A DNA stretch of 53,936 nt. It comes from Balneolales bacterium (GTDB lineage: Bacteria; Bacteroidota; Rhodothermia; Balneolales; Natronogracilivirgulaceae). Under the pieces are notes generated by a model, which made no database searches, was not told the origin of the DNA, and worked only from the letters and a program-made list of their open reading frames with translations. The DNA lies in contig SLKA01000049.1 of the NCBI GenBank assembly GCA_007134845.1, positions 1 to 53,936 on the forward strand, given 5' to 3'. This document shows, in pieces, positions 51,986 through 53,936 of this stretch. Both the position numbers and the translations under genes were made by a program. Position 1 is the first letter of the stretch. Every line of letters begins with the position of its first letter.

Positions 51986-53094
51986 CAGCCTGCATCTCCT
52001 TTAGTCAGTCTACGCATAAAGCTCCCCGCCGTAATGATAAACTGAACCGCAGTCGTTGTTTTTTTTAACACGGGACTGGATACAGCCTGGGCACCAAAGC
52101 TTTGTTTAAACCGGTCAACACCCGCTATACCCAGACTCGGGTTGAAATCAAACCAGCGCAGCCCGCGTATGCAGCACTGTTCGATAAGTGTCGCCAGCAG
52201 CAAATTTACGGGACGATACGCCTGATATTCAGGGTCTGAAACACCGTGCCAATAAGCCATGTGTCCCTTGCCGGAGAGAATTACAGCGCCAGCAACAATC
52301 TCGTCTTTATATTCGGCAACCCAGACTTCTCGTGATATCCGGTTTTTAGCCAATTTGTTATGTCTCTTGTCGGTCTCCCCGGAAATAGAATGGCCTGCAG
52401 TCTCCAAAATAAACTCAAAAAAAGAAGCGGTATATTGATGAGAGGGTGGCGGGTCCCAACGTCTCAGGGCATCCATGTATAATTGATGATATCTGGCAAT
52501 ATCCTTTTTTGCTGCTACCTTGCGTATCTGTATTCCGGAGCGAATTGCCTTTTGAACCTTCGCTTTCATGCTTCCCTTTCCGGCTGACCATTTACCCTGA
52601 ATGGCTTCATATCCTGCAGCACAATCGATAAGCCGGGTGTGATCATCCAGGATGGTAATCCCACTTAGTTCATTGCCTGAATCTGTAAACATACCCCGGT
52701 TTCCAATGTCGGACAAGAAGCCTTCTTCATCAGCGACAGGCGTCATTGGGAATAACCTGAGCATCAATGATCCACAATGGCGAAACAGGGATTGGATCAA
52801 AAGAGACGTTTCCGCGTTGTTTAATACAACACCCGGTTCGGTTAGCCATCCTCCGTAAGTGCCGGCTGGTGCGGCATGCCAAAGCGATCCAAGTCCGCCG
52901 CGCAATCGCTGTCGTGTGATCGGAACAAGAACTTTTTTTCCAGACGGCAGTTCCGCCACAAGGGGCGCAGGTCGATAGCGACCACCGCTGTACCGGCTCC
53001 AAATCTGCGACCAACCCGGCGACTGGAAATACGAAGCGGTAGTCGCCCCCTTGTAGAATTCATCCCATTCATCGATACTTGAAGTTTTCAGCAT
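51985..53094 (-). CDS. FemAB/GNAT-like acyltransferase
   Basis: The 369-residue protein has the FemAB/GNAT fold: DEFYKGATTASYFQSPGWSQIW at the N-terminus, KVQKAIRSGIQIRKVAAKKDIARYHQLYMDALRRW in the middle, and WVAEYKDEIVAGAVILSGKGHMAYWHG, then LLLATLIEQCCIRGLRWFDFNP near the C-terminus. FemAB-type enzymes in exopolysaccharide loci transfer aminoacyl or acyl groups. The neighbouring wecE-like gene makes a 4-amino sugar, so this enzyme may N-acylate it; that is my inference. It follows the aminotransferase by 2 nt and overlaps the flippase start by one base. Confidence 0.78.
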   Translation of the reverse strand: MLKTSSIDEWDEFYKGATTASYFQSPGWSQIWSRYSGGRYRPAPLVAELPSGKKVLVPITRQRLRGGLGSLWHAAPAGTYGGWLTEPGVVLNNAETSLLIQSLFRHCGSLMLRLFPMTPVADEEGFLSDIGNRGMFTDSGNELSGITILDDHTRLIDCAAGYEAIQGKWSAGKGSMKAKVQKAIRSGIQIRKVAAKKDIARYHQLYMDALRRWDPPPSHQYTASFFEFILETAGHSISGETDKRHNKLAKNRISREVWVAEYKDEIVAGAVILSGKGHMAYWHGVSDPEYQAYRPVNLLLATLIEQCCIRGLRWFDFNPSLGIAGVDRFKQSFGAQAVSSPVLKKTTTAVQFIITAGSFMRRLTKGDAG

Positions 53095-53096
53095 AA

Positions 53097-53936
53097 TCAG
53101 AAATACCTTGAAATCACTGAAAAAACCCGGTCTGCAACGTCATGCCGGATATCCACAAGATCAGGGTAGAGCGGCAGTCGGATCAGGGTATCGGCCAGAT
53201 GCTCGGTCTGGGGGAGCTGAACCTGTTTCCCCAGAAATTTACGGGCGTAAGGTGCATTATGAAGCGGAACATAGTGAAACGATGCACCAATGCCTGCCTC
53301 ACGAAACCGGGCAATAAGCGGGTCACGGTCGGCAGTGTCCATCACATGAAAATGAAAAATATGATAGTTGATGCGGGCGTAGGAGGGGATATCAGGGAGA
53401 ACGATCCATCCCTTGTCCCGGGCCTCGCCGAGACGGTCCATATAGGCCTCCCACACTTTTCTGCGTGCTTCGAGGATTATCTCTTTTTTCTGCAATTGGA
53501 CTTCCAGAAGTGCGGCCAGCAGATCGGAGGGAATGTAGCTGGATCCCTGGCTGACCCAGGTGTATTTATCGATTTCACCCCTCAGGAATGCCGACCGGTT
53601 TGTGCCCTTTTCACGAATCCATTCCGCTTTTTCCGCCAGCGTCGGGTTGCCGGTCAGCAGTGCTCCGCCCTCGCCGCAGGTGATGTTCTTGGTGTCGTGG
53701 AAACTGAAACATCCGATGTCGCCTATCGTACCCAAAGCACGGTCATTCCAGTAAGCTCCGACAGCCTGGGCGGCATCCTCTACAATGGTAATGTTCCGGC
53801 CATCGATGGCACGCTGGATTCCGTCAAAATCGGCAGAAATACCGGCATAATGGATTGGTATTACCGCTCTGGTTGCAGGTGTGATTTTTGTGGCCACATC
53901 AACCGGATCAATGGTTAAATCACTGCTTCGGATCTC
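53097..53936 (-). CDS. wecE: dTDP-4-amino-4,6-dideoxygalactose transaminase-like (WecE/RffA), partial
   Basis: PLP-dependent sugar aminotransferase (DegT/DnrJ/EryC1/StrS). The gene runs off the right edge, so the N-terminus is missing; the frame continues unbroken to the last base (EIRSSDLTIDPVDVATKITP), so the GTG inside it is not the start. GDIGCFSFHDTKN carries the PLP lysine, and REKGTNRSAFLRGEIDKYTW and SSYIPSDLLAALLEVQLQ match WecE closely. E. coli WecE makes dTDP-4-amino-4,6-dideoxygalactose (Fuc4N) from the 4-keto sugar. The remaining 279 codons include the stop-side domain. It points to Fuc4N or a similar amino sugar in the polysaccharide. Confidence 0.88.
   Translation of the reverse strand, partial: EIRSSDLTIDPVDVATKITPATRAVIPIHYAGISADFDGIQRAIDGRNITIVEDAAQAVGAYWNDRALGTIGDIGCFSFHDTKNITCGEGGALLTGNPTLAEKAEWIREKGTNRSAFLRGEIDKYTWVSQGSSYIPSDLLAALLEVQLQKKEIILEARRKVWEAYMDRLGEARDKGWIVLPDIPSYARINYHIFHFHVMDTADRDPLIARFREAGIGASFHYVPLHNAPYARKFLGKQVQLPQTEHLADTLIRLPLYPDLVDIRHDVADRVFSVISRYF

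Overview
The window is chromosomal DNA, probably from a member of the Bacteroidota/Balneolota/Rhodothermota group. Supporting signs are a type IX secretion plug protein (DUF5103 family), a 29-residue AURKAIP1/COX24-type ribosomal peptide typical of Bacteroidota, TAnnTTTG-type promoters, weak Shine-Dalgarno signals, and Gram-negative envelope genes (LptC/OstA, TamB, Omp85-like). A Balneolales-type organism is my best guess from protein style; no 16S gene is present to confirm it.

Layout. 1-480: a tRNA-Leu(CAA) gene on the minus strand with its promoter and terminator, next to a perfect tandem 11-bp repeat. 0.5-6.5 kb: ftsH, an anchored M20 peptidase, an overlooked 58-residue zinc-ribbon membrane protein, then a glycosyltransferase and a UDP-2,3-diacylglucosamine diphosphatase-like enzyme. 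6.7-14.7 kb: lipoate ligase, two tandem paralogous outer-membrane/SPOR proteins, an S9 peptidase, a PolB-type exonuclease and a type I asparaginase. 14.9-21.5 kb: a divergent EF-G-like GTPase, then (minus) a sodium:amino-acid symporter with an extra extramembrane domain and the upp-lptC-ostA cluster. 21.8-23.1 kb: HU, a strong terminator, a TPR protein and the COX24-like peptide. 23.2-37.8 kb: an unknown gene divergent from rqcH-aroK-aroB-tamB-rnr and a very large metallopeptidase/TolB-propeller/beta-barrel protein. 37.9-42.0 kb (minus): ccmB, holB, dapF, T9SS plug. 42.1-46.1 kb: PTS EIIA and folD facing a cation:proton antiporter that itself ends in Usp-like and EIIA-like domains. 46.3-46.8 kb: an unknown small gene behind a palindromic operator, followed by a 19-bp tandem repeat array. 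46.8-53.9 kb (minus): a surface-polysaccharide operon (wecE-type aminotransferase running off the right edge, FemAB/GNAT-like acyltransferase, flippase, GT4, GT4-GT2 fusion).

How it fits together: most of the window is housekeeping plus envelope biogenesis (lipid A/LPS transport, TamB and Omp85 outer-membrane assembly, T9SS, surface polysaccharide). The parts least explained by known annotation are (a) the 46.2-46.84 kb locus, with operator, unknown 110-residue gene and 19-bp array between the antiporter and the polysaccharide operon; (b) the antiporter-Usp-EIIA fusion beside a stand-alone EIIA; (c) the metallopeptidase-propeller-barrel fusion; and (d) the symporter with an inserted domain. 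No phage, IS element, CRISPR array or plasmid function is visible. All identifications come from reading motifs; no database search was run.
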